Source: Gautieria morchelliformis (Eukaryota; Basidiomycota; Agaricomycetes; Gomphales; Gomphaceae). Taken from it: 64,000 nt of DNA. The notes under the pieces were generated by a model. It saw only the letters and a list, made by a program, of their open reading frames with translations. It was not told the origin of the DNA and did not search any database. Positions within the stretch are counted from its first letter, which is position 1. Every line of letters begins with the position of its first letter. The stretch spans positions 62,001-126,000 of the forward strand of contig WHVA01000020.1 of NCBI GenBank assembly GCA_015179125.1, in the 5' to 3' direction. A program made the translations under genes and the position numbers. This document shows positions 20,147-30,330 of this stretch, one piece after another.

Positions 20147-23100
20147 CTAGCGGGGTCTGGGGAGGACGCGTGGCTTGCCCACCCCCCGAAGCTCTAGATA
20201 GCTATCTAGGGCTTCAAGGTCCTTGCAGGACGACATGGGTTCCCATGTCACATCGCCTAGGGTCCAACGGACCTGGAACTCCAGGTCCGTCGAGTTTATC
20301 CATTGATGTGCGATAATCTCGTCAACGAGCCACTCAAACACATTTCTATTCACATTGCCATCGCCCTCTGCATACATAGCGCACCACTTCAACCGCTTCA
20401 GTGACTGCAGTCCTCTCCTCATCGTCATTTGCCCCGAAGTCATAAAATGACTTGGCCTCACGACGAGGGAACAATTCGTCATTGTTAGCCTCGTATCGCT
20501 GCATGAGGCTGGAATGGAAGACCGGTGAAATGCGACGGCTTTTCAGTTCGTCGGGAAGATCAAGGGTCACCGTCGAGGTGTCTTTGTGAGCCTCGACGAC
20601 GCGGTACGGTCTGATGTACCGCGGGACTAATTTTCTGGCTCTTCCTTTCGGGAGAGTTAGGTTTTGTGTCGAAAGGTAGACGCGGTTGTTGGCCGCGTAC
20701 CTGTTGCTCGCCATACGTTTCTTATTCGCTTGAAACGTTTGCGTCACTCGATGCTCTATGATTGCATCGTGTGCCGCCATCAGGTTCCATTTTGCCTGAT
20801 GTGCGAACCGGGCCACCCCCTTGAACGGGGTGTCCACGGCTATGGGGAGGTCTATCCGCGGCATATAGCCGTGGTTCAGCTCGAAAGGTGCGAACCCTGT
20901 GGTCGCGCTGACGTTGCTGTTGAGGGTGACCTCGACCATTGGGCATTTCAATGCCCAATCCTTCTGATTGTCTCTGACGACTGCACGCAATATCTGGCCG
21001 ATCGAGCGGTTTGCCCACTCGGTTGCTCCATCTGTTTGGGGATGGAAGGCAGTTGACCTGAGGAGCTTAGTCCCCATGAGTCGCTGTAGTTCACGCCAGA
21101 AGATCGACATGAACTTTGAGTCTCTGTCCGAGACGATGGAGTTGGGAACTCTGTGTAGTCGGATGACCTCCTTCAGAAACAGCCAAGCTACTCCCTTGGC
21201 TGACATGCTCGTCGTGGTTGGAACGAGGTGTACGAGCGACATTAGTAGGTTGATGACTACCATCAGGTAGTCACAGTCGTTGGATTTGGGCAGGGGCCCC
21301 ATGAAGTCGATGCCAATCGACTGCCACGGCCTATCTGGAATGGGTAGGCTGTGTAGTAGGCCTTTGGGCCGTTGTGGCCTGGTTTTCATCATCTGACACC
21401 TCGCGCACGATGTGCAGAACGCTTCTATGTCTGGGCTCATGCCTGGCCACCAATATGCTCTTCGAACGTAGTTCGAAGTCTTCAGATGGCCGTAGTGGCC
21501 GACTATCTGATGTGCCCGATCAATGATAATTTCGATCAGCTTCCTTCCCCCTTAAAGAACAGAGTGGGGGACGGCAATGACGTCTCTTTTGAGCTGATTC
21601 TTAGTCCAGATCAGCCCGTCCTGGATCCTGAATCTCAGGTGCGCGTCCAGGTGCACCATGATCTTTGTGAACATGGTGTCCCTGTGGTACGCGTCTCGTA
21701 GGACCTTAGACAGGTCTACGCCTTGCTCGATGACCCGGCGCAGGGGCGCGCCGTCATTTCCTGCGGCGATGGCTCTGACGTCATCGTTGTCGTTGCAGGA
21801 CGCGGCAACGTTCACGGGCTCTGGTGAGCCCTCGTTTAATGCGGCGGCTTCCGTTACTCTCACCTCTGTCTTCTCAGCGAGGCATTTAGAGCGTCTTGTC
21901 GCCGCTGTTCGCAACTCGACATACCGGTCGGTGGGCAATAACTCACCGTCCAGGTCCAAACGCGCATCCGCGTTCACGAAGACATGGTCCGGGTGATTGT
22001 CATCACTCGTGTCACTCTCGTAGTAGCGCGACAGGCAGTCGGCTACCTTGTTCTCTATACTGTCAACATGAACGGTGTTGAAATTGAACCAGGAGAGAAA
22101 CTCCCACCATCTGACCTGTTGGTCAGATAGGCTCTTCTGGGTCTCGAAGTACTCGAGCCCTTTGTGGTCTGTGACGAGGGTGAACCTTTGCCCCAGCAGT
22201 TTGTCCTCCCATTTCATGAGAGCCTCAAGCACCGCGATTGTCTCGTGCTCGTGAGTCCGGTAGTGTTGCTGAGCAACGCTGAACTTCTTTGACAAGAAGC
22301 CGGCTGGTCGACAAGTTTTCCAGTCAGGACCTTGGCCGTAGACCACACCGACGCCGGCTTTTGATCCGTCGGTGATCACCCAGATCGGCTCTGGGCACCT
22401 TGCGTCTACTGGACGCAGGATCGGGGCCTTACAGGCCAACGCCTTAATGCTTTGCCAGCATTTGTCGAGTAGTGGTGTCCATTCGAATGGACGGTTATTA
22501 CGCGCACAGCCCGATAGCGGGGTGGTATATGCGCTAACATCCGGCATGTAGTGTGCCAGATACTGTACCAGCCCGAGGAAACGCTGGACGTCGTTGAACA
22601 TCCGTGGCCTGCACCACTCGCGGATGTGTTGCATCTTGTCCTCGTCGGCATGTACCCCTCGTGTTGGGTGCATTTATGCTCCTGCACCAAAATCAAGCAT
22701 AATATATCCAATTTGTTGTGTGGTTTCTCAATTTCTTCTCATATTGTTCTTGTATCATGCATCCATTTCTCTGGTTATTTTCGAAATTTTCCACTCACTC
22801 CCTATCTCTCCATTTCATCTTGTTATTCCTACTTTCACAAGCGGCCGCACCCAGCGGAGTCTGAAACGACTTCGACGCGCGAGCTCTTGGGCGCTAAAGG
22901 GCCGGGTAGTAGTACATGCGCAGTGAAACAGTTTTCCCCCTCTCTCAGTGACAAATAAATTCACTGAGAGAGGCAAGTAAATTAGTCTAGCATTCTTTCG
23001 ATTTATTAACCTAGAAATCCTCTGTAGTGAATTGTTTTCTAGGTAGTGTATAATATATTTACAGTGACAACTAAATTCACTGAGAGAGTGAATTGTTTTC

Positions 23101-24094
23101 TAGTCTATTCTTTTGAGCAACAAGTCCATACCTACTGCCTATAATTCCTGTCCTCTACACCTCGGCCATCGATCATATGGCCGAGACACTCCATTCGGAT
23201 GGAGTAGAGGTCCACCTTTTTCTTGCTCAGAAAGAGGTGATTCTTCCTCAGTCTGTCAAAGACGATGTAGAGGTGCTCTTCATGCTCTTGTATTGAGAGC
23301 GAGAATATGAAGATGTCATCCATGTATATATGGACGAAGCGACCTATGCAGTCGCGGAAAATGGCTGTCATCAGCCGTTGGAATGTTGATGGGGCGTTAC
23401 AGTCCCCCATCTGTATCACCTGGCTCCTGAAGGTGCCAAGGATCGTGGCAAAGGCTGTCTTTGCAACGTGATCCGGATGGATCCGGATCTGCTCGTATGC
23501 TTCTGACATATCGAGTTTTGTTCAATATCGGCAGCGAGCCATGTCACTGCGTATGATATCTTGATCCGGGAAGGGCGTGATGTCCTTCACCATGTTCTTG
23601 TTCTGCTGGCGCAGATCGAAGACGGTTCTCAACATACCGTTCTTCTTCGGCACACACAGCATGGGCACTGCCTGCTGTGCTACTGCTGGAATCCACCACT
23701 TTGCAGTGGTGTATCGTTCTATCTTAGCCGACAGTTCCTCTCGGAAGTGTTCGGGGCATTTCGGTAGTCGATACCGCATGTGCTTGTTGGGATCGATGAG
23801 GTTGATCTCATGGTTGATCTCCTGGAGTGGTGGGAGTTCTAATGGAATTCCACTGACTAGGTCAGTGATTCTTTCCATCCATTCCTCGCAGAGGCGAGGA
23901 AGGTCATCATCCGTGAGGATGATGGCAGTGGTTGGCTTAGATGCCATTAGGTGCTGTTGGCGTCTATTAGGTCCTGCGGCACGTGGGTCCGCTTTCCTCT
24001 TTCCCATCGCTTTCACCGTTAGGTGAGAGCATCTCTCCCAACGGCTGTAGGGTGAGTTCGAGGATGAGTCGTCCCGCGACTCGTCCTCCTGGCT
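20147..24094 (-). pseudogene. pol: Pol of B1: RT, RNase H, integrase, chromodomain
   Basis: In frame with Gag-protease after TGA 24095-24097. RT catalytic YMDD near 23310-23330 (HIYMDDIFIF). RNase H follows at 22400-22100 (ITDGSKAGVG, HEHETIAVLEAL, TDHKGLEYF). Integrase has H-H-C-C (AHQIVGHYGH ... CTSCARC) and D, D-35-E (GIDFMGPL, IVSDRDSKF, TEWANRSIG). The chromodomain (VDEIIAHQWI ... LEFQVRWTLGDVTWEP) ends at 20147. Defects: TGA near 23516 where relatives have Arg, the solo copia LTR at 22662-23159, TAA near 21553, and a frameshift near 20370 before the chromodomain. Confidence 0.9.
22662..23159 (+). repeat. Solo copia-type LTR, family C, TSD CCTCG
   Basis: TGTTGGGTGCATTTATG to CCTCTACA, 498 bp, flanked by CCTCG at 22657-22661 and 23160-23164. 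It splits the RNase H-proximal RT of B1 (GHMIDGRGV then HADEDKMQH). Inverted repeat CCTCTCTCAGTGA at 22939-22951 with its complement at 22961-22973. Confidence 0.95.
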
Positions 24095-24097
24095 TCA
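24060..24097 (-). promoter_or_regulatory. Putative stop-codon readthrough site, B1 (TGA plus stem-loop)
   Basis: TGA (24097-24095) ends the Gag-protease frame after NLAH; RT continues in the same frame (SQEDESRDDS). After six bases (AGCCAG) comes a stem-loop at 24088-24060: arm GAGGACGAGTC pairs with GACTCATCCTC (one C-A mismatch), extended by one G-C, closing on CGGGA. B2 and B3 hold the same TGA, spacer and hairpin with compensatory substitutions. Confidence 0.7.
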
Positions 24098-27000
24098 ATG
24101 AGCCAGGTTCGGCTTCGGCGCCTGGATGATCATGCTCACCCATGGCCCTTTGTCCTCGTTCTTCGATTCGTTGTCGTCGAATGAGACCTTGCCTGTGGGG
24201 ATCACTTTGTTTCCCTTGCGAATCGTCCCTGGGCTCGAGAAGTCCAGGGTTATGCCGAATCTCCTTAGGAACGGTGTCCCTAAGATCGCGTCGTAATATT
24301 CGACGTTTGCTATGTCGAAATATTCGTCGTATGTCCCACAACCAAACTTGATGGTCGTGTTCGTTCCATAGTTGATCGTGGAACGGCTGCCTATGCAGGC
24401 TAGCTGCAGCACGATTGGTTGCTCCAGGGAGAATGTCTTCATCCCTGTAGCTCACGTGAATTCGGGGGACAGCAGTACCCCTTCGCTGCCGCTATCTAGC
24501 AGGCAGTGGGCTTTTACGCCGTTTATTTCCCAGTACCCCGATAGGGTACGGTTCTCACTGCGCGGACGTGTTGGCCGCGTCCTGTGTTTGCTTCGGTGGT
24601 GATACACTGGCTCGGCCACCTTGTCTGGCGTGACCGATGTGCGTGCCGCCATGACCTTCGTGGCGGTTTCGTCTTCCAGTGCGAATCTGATCGCGCTGGA
24701 CCTGTAGGTGGTGTCTTCCACCTCCTCGTCCCATTCATAGCATTGGGACGGCTCTGGGTCCCATTCTTCAGTGGGCGCATCTCCATTGTCCGGAGTGTCG
24801 TTGGGTTGGGGATCACCCTCCCCCTCTTCGTCAATTTGGTGAAGAGAATTTTGACTGAGATCTGTCTCTGGATCCTCGGCTTTGTAAGGGCAACCCTGGC
24901 TAGTCGTGGAGATCACACTACCACACAACTGACAAGGGGAAATCCAAAGTATGTATGAATGAACAGAGCATACAAGAGAGGGGGTTCTCACCTGACAAGG
25001 GGAAATCCAAAGAGAAAAGTCTAAGGACCCCCAATGTCAGCGAGTCCGTATTATACTACGCTGCGCAGCCAGGGACAACACTTGGCACCCGCCATCAACC
25101 CTGCATCCCCCTGACCCTTGATCGACCCTTGATGCCACCTATTATGCGAGTCGCTTGATTTCCGACACTGTTCCGGGGCGGAAGTCGGAAATTGGAGTGG
25201 AACTGGCAAGGCGAACGGAACTGGTGGAAGTTCTCCCAGAAGCGGAATCGTTCCCGAAAGCGGATGCGGAGATGGAATCGGAACCGGAAGCGGAGTCGGA
25301 AATGGAGTCGGAACTGGAAATGGAAAACAGGGTGTCCCCTGACAGGCTTCACCTTCGTGCCTCACGGCCGCTGTCCTTATACCGGACCTAAGCCGGGGGC
25401 ACTCCGCCTTCTTGTGGCCAGGTTGGCCGCATTCAAAGCATGTGGTGGTGCTTTGGCTGCCACTGGGCCTATCATTAGGCCGGCCTGACGTTGTCGTCGG
25501 TGGGGCAGGTTGTGGGGACGACCCTGATGCTTGAGGCTGTTTAGCTTCAGGCGGGCGTCCAGCTTGTGCTGGGCGTGAGGGCGGTAGCCGTTGTCCTGTT
25601 CCGCTTCTTGCGAACAGGCTGGGCCTGGTCAGGCCCATTTGTGTCAACGGCTTGCTCCCTGTGAGCCGGGCAGCTCTTGCCATTGCTGCTGCGCTTTCTG
25701 CGCGGCGCATCCCCATGTTGTATCGGGATGCCTCCTCGATCATCCGGGCCGTCTCGAAGAGTTGCTCTAGTGAGCTGCTCTTGGCATTATAGCCCTTTTT
25801 GAGGACCTCGCTGCGCAGCGCCGATACGAACCGTCTCCGGAACCTGTACTTGTCTGGCGGCTGTATCATACGTGCCGCGTATTTCGTGAGCTCGTTCAGC
25901 ATCTCCTGAATGGTTTTCATGCCTTGCATGACTGCGTCGAATTTATTTGATGTGTGATGGTACGTCAGTGTGTGCAGGAACCTTTTTTGAAGGCCTTGCA
26001 TCACGGTTTCCAGTTTCCAGCTGCAGACCTGGCGATCGAAGCGTTCAACGTTTCGAAGGAACCACTCCTGGGCTTTGCCGGTGAGGCAAGTGCCCACATA
26101 GCCGACCTGCATGTCAATGCTGGTTGGCCCTAGGAGGCAATTCATTTTTAGCCATAGTAGGATGGTTGCCACGAAGATTTCAAACTCTTCGAGGTCAGAT
26201 CCCCTGGCATATGGCTCGGGGTGAGCCAATTTTATGCCGGCTTTAGCTAGCACAGACTTCTCTGGGTCTGTGTCCGCGGCGTCTGCTAACGCCACGCGGA
26301 TCATCCATGTGATCCCGTCGTATGGCTCCATTGGTACAACGTCGGCCTGGTCAGGGATTCCCCGGCCGTCCGTTGGGGCCATGGATTACTCGCGCGGTTG
26401 TGATGCCGTGCGGGGCAGGCTGTTATATGCCCTGACGGGCCCCGGGCCCGGATCGGGCTCGGGATCGGGAGCATTCTGTGCTCTCGGTTCCGGGAGCCTT
26501 TTGTGCCTGGTGTCCCTGGTCAGTCCCGCATTGCGGATACGTAGCCTGCTGTTGTAGGCTGCGTGCGCCTGCGCCTTGTACGGCTTGCGTGAGCTGCTCG
26601 TCGGGCAGCTGAGCGGTGTGGCTGTGGGCCACTGTCTCTTCAGCGTTTTTCGCTAGTAGCTCGAGTGCCCATGTGTGGCGGCATGCGGCTGCGGCTTCTT
26701 TACGCTGCCAGTGTGCGACTTCGAGCTCTAAGCTCTCAGTCGTCATTTCAGAGTCAGGCTCTGAGGCGACCTGATCCCTAACGATCTGTTGGATCGTTTT
26801 ACGGCTGTCCGTTGGGGCAGCCGGTTGTTCTTGAGGTTCGTTCCCGAACCTTACATCCTGTTCGACCAGGACGGCTGGCGGCGGCATTTGCTGCTTGTCT
26901 CGCTCCTTTTGGCGTGGGTCTTCCACGTCGCGACTGCGTTCGTTGGCTGCGGACTGTCGCAAGCTCGGACGAGTTGCATTGCGTTCCCTGCGTGGGCGGA

Positions 27001-27649
27001 GTGCTTTCTGGACGTCCTCCAGCGTGGCTGCATCTTGCAGCCTGACCTCCTCCACCTGGTGGAGTTCCTTGCCGATTGCCATTAGGGCGGCGGCGGCGTT
27101 GTCAAGCTGCGATGCCAGCTGATCATGCTTGTGGCGCGTCAGTGTACTTCGGTGCAGCGCAGCCTGCACCTGTTTGTTCAGGGCCTCTGCCGTCTCGTGG
27201 TTGATGGCGTGAGCCCTCGAGCTCTTGCGACTAGAGCTCAAGTATTCCGAGTCCTGACCATCGTCTGGGGCTCGTCTTTTTTGCCGTCGTCCTCCTTCAG
27301 GGACGATCGTCGTCGCTCTACTTCGTGAGCATCGGTTTGAGTCGTGGCTTTGTGCCCGCCTCGACGTTGTTGCTCTACCGTCTGACGACAGCGAGACTTC
27401 TCTACCCTTTCCTTTGTCCTTGGGTAGAGAGAGATGGGGGGGCGGTGCCGGCTCGTTGCCCGGCGTTGTCTCTTCCTCGGCCACACTCGACGAGACGTGG
27501 TCGGGGTTTTCCTCGTCCTCTACTGAGGGGACGAGGGCGGTGAGATCCACGATCTCTCCGTCTTCTATCGTCCTGTTCTCTTGGTCCAGGACAGCGTCAG
27601 CCGTCATGTCGCTGGGCTGCGCCTGGGGCGTGGACCTCGAGCTCGTCAC
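24098..27649 (-). pseudogene. gag-pro: Gag-protease of B1, interrupted by a solo LTR
   Basis: The N-terminal 400-codon acidic, coiled-coil region (27649-26423) shifts frame near 26450 into Gag (MAPTDGRGIPDQ from 26382). The capsid has the YVGTCLTGKAQEWF and FDRQV blocks. The CCHC knuckle is intact (CFECGQPGHKKAEC near 25410-25370). The frame is then cut by the LTR at 24883-25344 and resumes at 24882 with an acidic linker. The aspartic protease motif LLDSGSEGVLLSPEF (near 24510-24465) precedes TGA at 24097. Protease is thus encoded with Gag and not with RT, unlike family A. Confidence 0.88.
24883..25344 (-). repeat. Solo LTR, family A, TSD GGCTT
   Basis: On plus TGTAAGGGCAACCC to GTGTCCCCTGACA, 462 bp, flanked by GGCTT at 24878-24882 and 25345-25349. 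It lies inside the B1 gag linker; the acidic linker reads in frame on both sides once it is discounted. Confidence 0.96.
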
Positions 27650-27820
27650 TCATGTCCGTCTTCGACTGCGTGGAATCATCATGCTCGCAGCCGACAGTAG
27701 AAGGTCCACTGGAGGGTCTCAACGATGTTTAGTCGTCGACGCAGTGATCTTTTTCAAGATTGCTTCGAATCCACTATCAGTTGGTCGCGTGGCGATCAAC
27801 CGCAGGATAGTTCAAAAAGG

Positions 27821-28033
27821 TGTAAAGATGTCTATCTTAAGCCTTGAGTCACAAGAGCATGACAGAACTTGACCAATGTGTGGTATTCTGATGCTACGTA
27901 GTGACAGTGTAAGGGTAAGATGCGATGGGGGCTGCTGGCCAGTTCCCACGCATAAACTATACAGTGGGTCCCTAAGGGGCCCACTGGGATTATGTAATAA
28001 CTGATGTACATGTAGATACATGGGTTATTTACA
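27821..28033 (-). repeat. 5' LTR of B1 (213 bp)
   Basis: Same ends as the 3' LTR, about six differences, all transitions. The minus-strand sequence just inside is CCTTTTTGAACT, shared with B2 and B3. It lacks the TGG expected of a primer-binding site for a tRNA 3' end. Confidence 0.95.
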
Positions 28034-28294
28034 GCTCTGGTCCAGGCCAGTGCAACATGTTAACTCAGATCACCTCAAGGCCTCCGTGTCCCATACGACC
28101 TCCAGAGTATTCCTGGATTTTTACTTGAAAGCTGAGTATCGTTTCAGAGTCGTACATCATGCAAAAGTTTTGCTCCCGGGAGCATTAGCGGCCAAAAATG
28201 AGCCGGGTCTTGTTGGAAAGAAATTACAGTGTTCTTCATACTGTATTGTGTCCGTGTTTAAAAAGGTACGTCTTTACACAGGGCGAATTCTGCC

Positions 28295-28627
28295 TGTCAG
28301 GGTTCACGCGTTTCCTTCCACAAGTTTCTATTTCCTTCCATGAGTTTCCGTCATCTTCCGTCAGTTTCCATAACCTTCCGTCACCTTCTGTCACATGTCA
28401 CTTTCTGTCACATGTCACTTTCCGTCACTTTCCGTAACCTTCTACAAGTTTCCATCTCCCCTATTATGTAAGCCTTGCCAGCACTATAAGACTGTAGCCC
28501 GTGTGGTGGCGTTTCCTCAGCTTGATCTCTGAGGATACCCACTACACAGTTGGTCATTGTCCTAGTATCGGCTCTTATCTCCTTGAGTATCTTTGGTTGT
28601 GGCTTCGTCATTAGTGTTGCCCTCACA
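28295..28627 (+). repeat. Solo LTR, family D, TSD CTGCC
   Basis: TGTCAGGGTTCACGC to GCCCTCACA, flanked by CTGCC at 28290-28294 and 28628-28632. It sits near the 5' end of the DIRS element and so is younger. It has fewer tandem CTGTCAC units than 6977-7405. Confidence 0.95.
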
Positions 28628-28981
28628 CTGCCCCAGCCTGCTGGCTTAGTCGTCGCACCGACAGCCTTGTTACGTGTCACGTTTGCTCTACCCTCGCTCC
28701 CTTTTCTATCTCCCACATTAACTTAGGGCCTGAGTCCCGCTTCGGCATGCTTGAGCCCGCATCATAGGGTTCATCATCATGTCTCAGCGGGGGGCTCACC
28801 CAGGCCTTTATCTATTTCTGTGCCGGCGTGCCTTCCCTCGCTCGCTTGCTTTGCGCCATTTACCTTCGCACAGGTACTTTATCGCCGCTCACATGCTCCG
28901 TGCACACTGACTTTACACAGCTTAGCTCGTTCCGTCGTTCTCCATTGTCGTCGTCTCACACCAGCGACATCTTACCGATTC

Positions 28982-30330
28982 ATGGCTGACAATGGTCAAA
29001 CCACAATTTCACCTGAAAATTCCTCCAGCGCAGGGCCCAGTCATTCAGCGCGCGAGGACAATATCGACACGCGACCCATCGTCGCCGCCGCCGCCGTCCA
29101 GTGCCTTCGCACTGTTGACCGACGCCGTGCCGTTGAGATCGACACAGCTGACGCTACCATTCAATTCCATCAAATCCTCCCTGATGACGAGCGGGGCAAT
29201 GCAGCACTTAGACACTATATCGAAATGTGCCCGAGCTGGATGTTGAGAGAGCAACCGCTGCTGTTCGAGGCGGAGCTCCAGTCACCGGTGAACCCACTGC
29301 CGGCTTCCGACCTTCGCTCAACCACAGCACCCAATGCGCAGACGTTGAGCAGGGGATCGCCGCCAATCAGGGCGGAGGGCCAGTCAGTGGAGAACCTGGC
29401 TCCAATGCCCGACCTTCCCTCAACTGCAGAACCCAACGCGCGAGTCATCTCAAAGTGCAAACGAGAATGCGCAGAGGAGAGGAGCTCGGTCAAAACACGT
29501 CGGACGATTGGGACACAGAGCCGGACTCCGACAGTGTCATCTCGATTAGAAAGCTTAAGAGAAGACATTCGGATTCTGACACTATGACCCTTTCCATGCC
29601 AGCGCCGACCCAGCCAAAACTCTCTCCCTTAAAGCGAACCACCTCTGTGACCTCAAAGCCGCAAGGGATGACCTCGTCTCCCAAATCAACTGCCCCAACT
29701 TCCCTGACAGCTTATGGCTGGACGTACTCGCCAACTGTTTCATCGACCTCGACCGGGTCTTCTCCGGGTATTACAGCCTCGAATCCGAGCATAAGGTTAC
29801 AGAGTCTGTCGGCAACATCGACATCACCCTCCTCACAGGAGGAGGATCCCGAGCTCCATCCAAATCCATCGAATCTCACAGAGACTGGTCAATTGCCTTT
29901 GCAGCAGCGAAGCAAGCGATCCTGTACGTTTCCCCCCACAGAGCTGAAGAACTCGCAGAGTACGAAAAATACATCATCGGACTCTTTGCGGCGTTCCGAC
30001 ACACGACTCTGCACCAAAGAGTCATCAACCTGGACAAAGCAATTAGAATGCGAGTCGCCAGAGATAACCGACTGTCCCTCATCTCCTTTGGGAAATTCGA
30101 TGACCTTTCCACTCGACACCTCATCGGAGAGAGCTTCCCAATCGCAAGGGAATTCCGTGCACCCTGACCACTTCTCGGCGCAGCAACCCCAATTTGCCAA
30201 CGTTTCAACACTGGTCGATGCGCCGGCGACTCCTGCAAGTACAGGCACATCTGCGCTGCCTGCTTCGGCAAGCACCCCATCCGGGACTGTGCGAACCGGA
30301 GGAGGATCGAACCTTCCAAGTGAGTGCAAC
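28982..30330 (+). pseudogene. Gag-like protein of the DIRS element, frameshifted
   Basis: Starts MADNGQTTIS at 28982. The frame changes near 29230 and near 29582, where the acidic/basic linker (DWDTEPDSDS) passes into a frame reading FPDSLWLDVLANCFIDLDRV and AKQAILYVSPHRAEE, the conserved DIRS Gag-like block. An in-frame TGA follows near 30166. The C-terminal Cys/His cluster C-x4-C-x3-H-x-C-x2-C-x4-H-x3-DC (30219-30290) fits a nucleic-acid-binding knuckle. It overlaps the start of the RT frame. Confidence 0.65.

Larger units (their letters stand above)
17796..28033 (-). mobile_element. Family B Ty3-type chromovirus B1, complete with both LTRs
   Basis: Flanked by GCTCT (17791-17795 and 28034-28038). 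Order on the minus strand: 5' LTR, Gag-protease, TGA, RT-RNase H-integrase-chromodomain, extra ORF, polypurine tract, 3' LTR. It is 10,238 bp with two nested solo LTRs (24883-25344 and 22662-23159), about 9.27 kb without them. The LTRs are both 213 bp and differ at about six positions, all transitions. Pol carries nonsense changes, so the copy is inactive. Confidence 0.95.

Noticed and set aside
24000..24100. TGA at the family B protease-RT junction as ordinary decay
   Set aside because: The stop is shared by three copies that otherwise have private lesions, and the downstream hairpin shows compensatory changes; decay alone does not explain this.
29227..30320. N-terminal third of the 995-codon DIRS frame as a protein domain
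   Set aside because: Between about 29582 and 30320 the conserved Gag-like residues are in another frame; this stretch is the shadow frame of gag, with Ser/Thr-rich composition.
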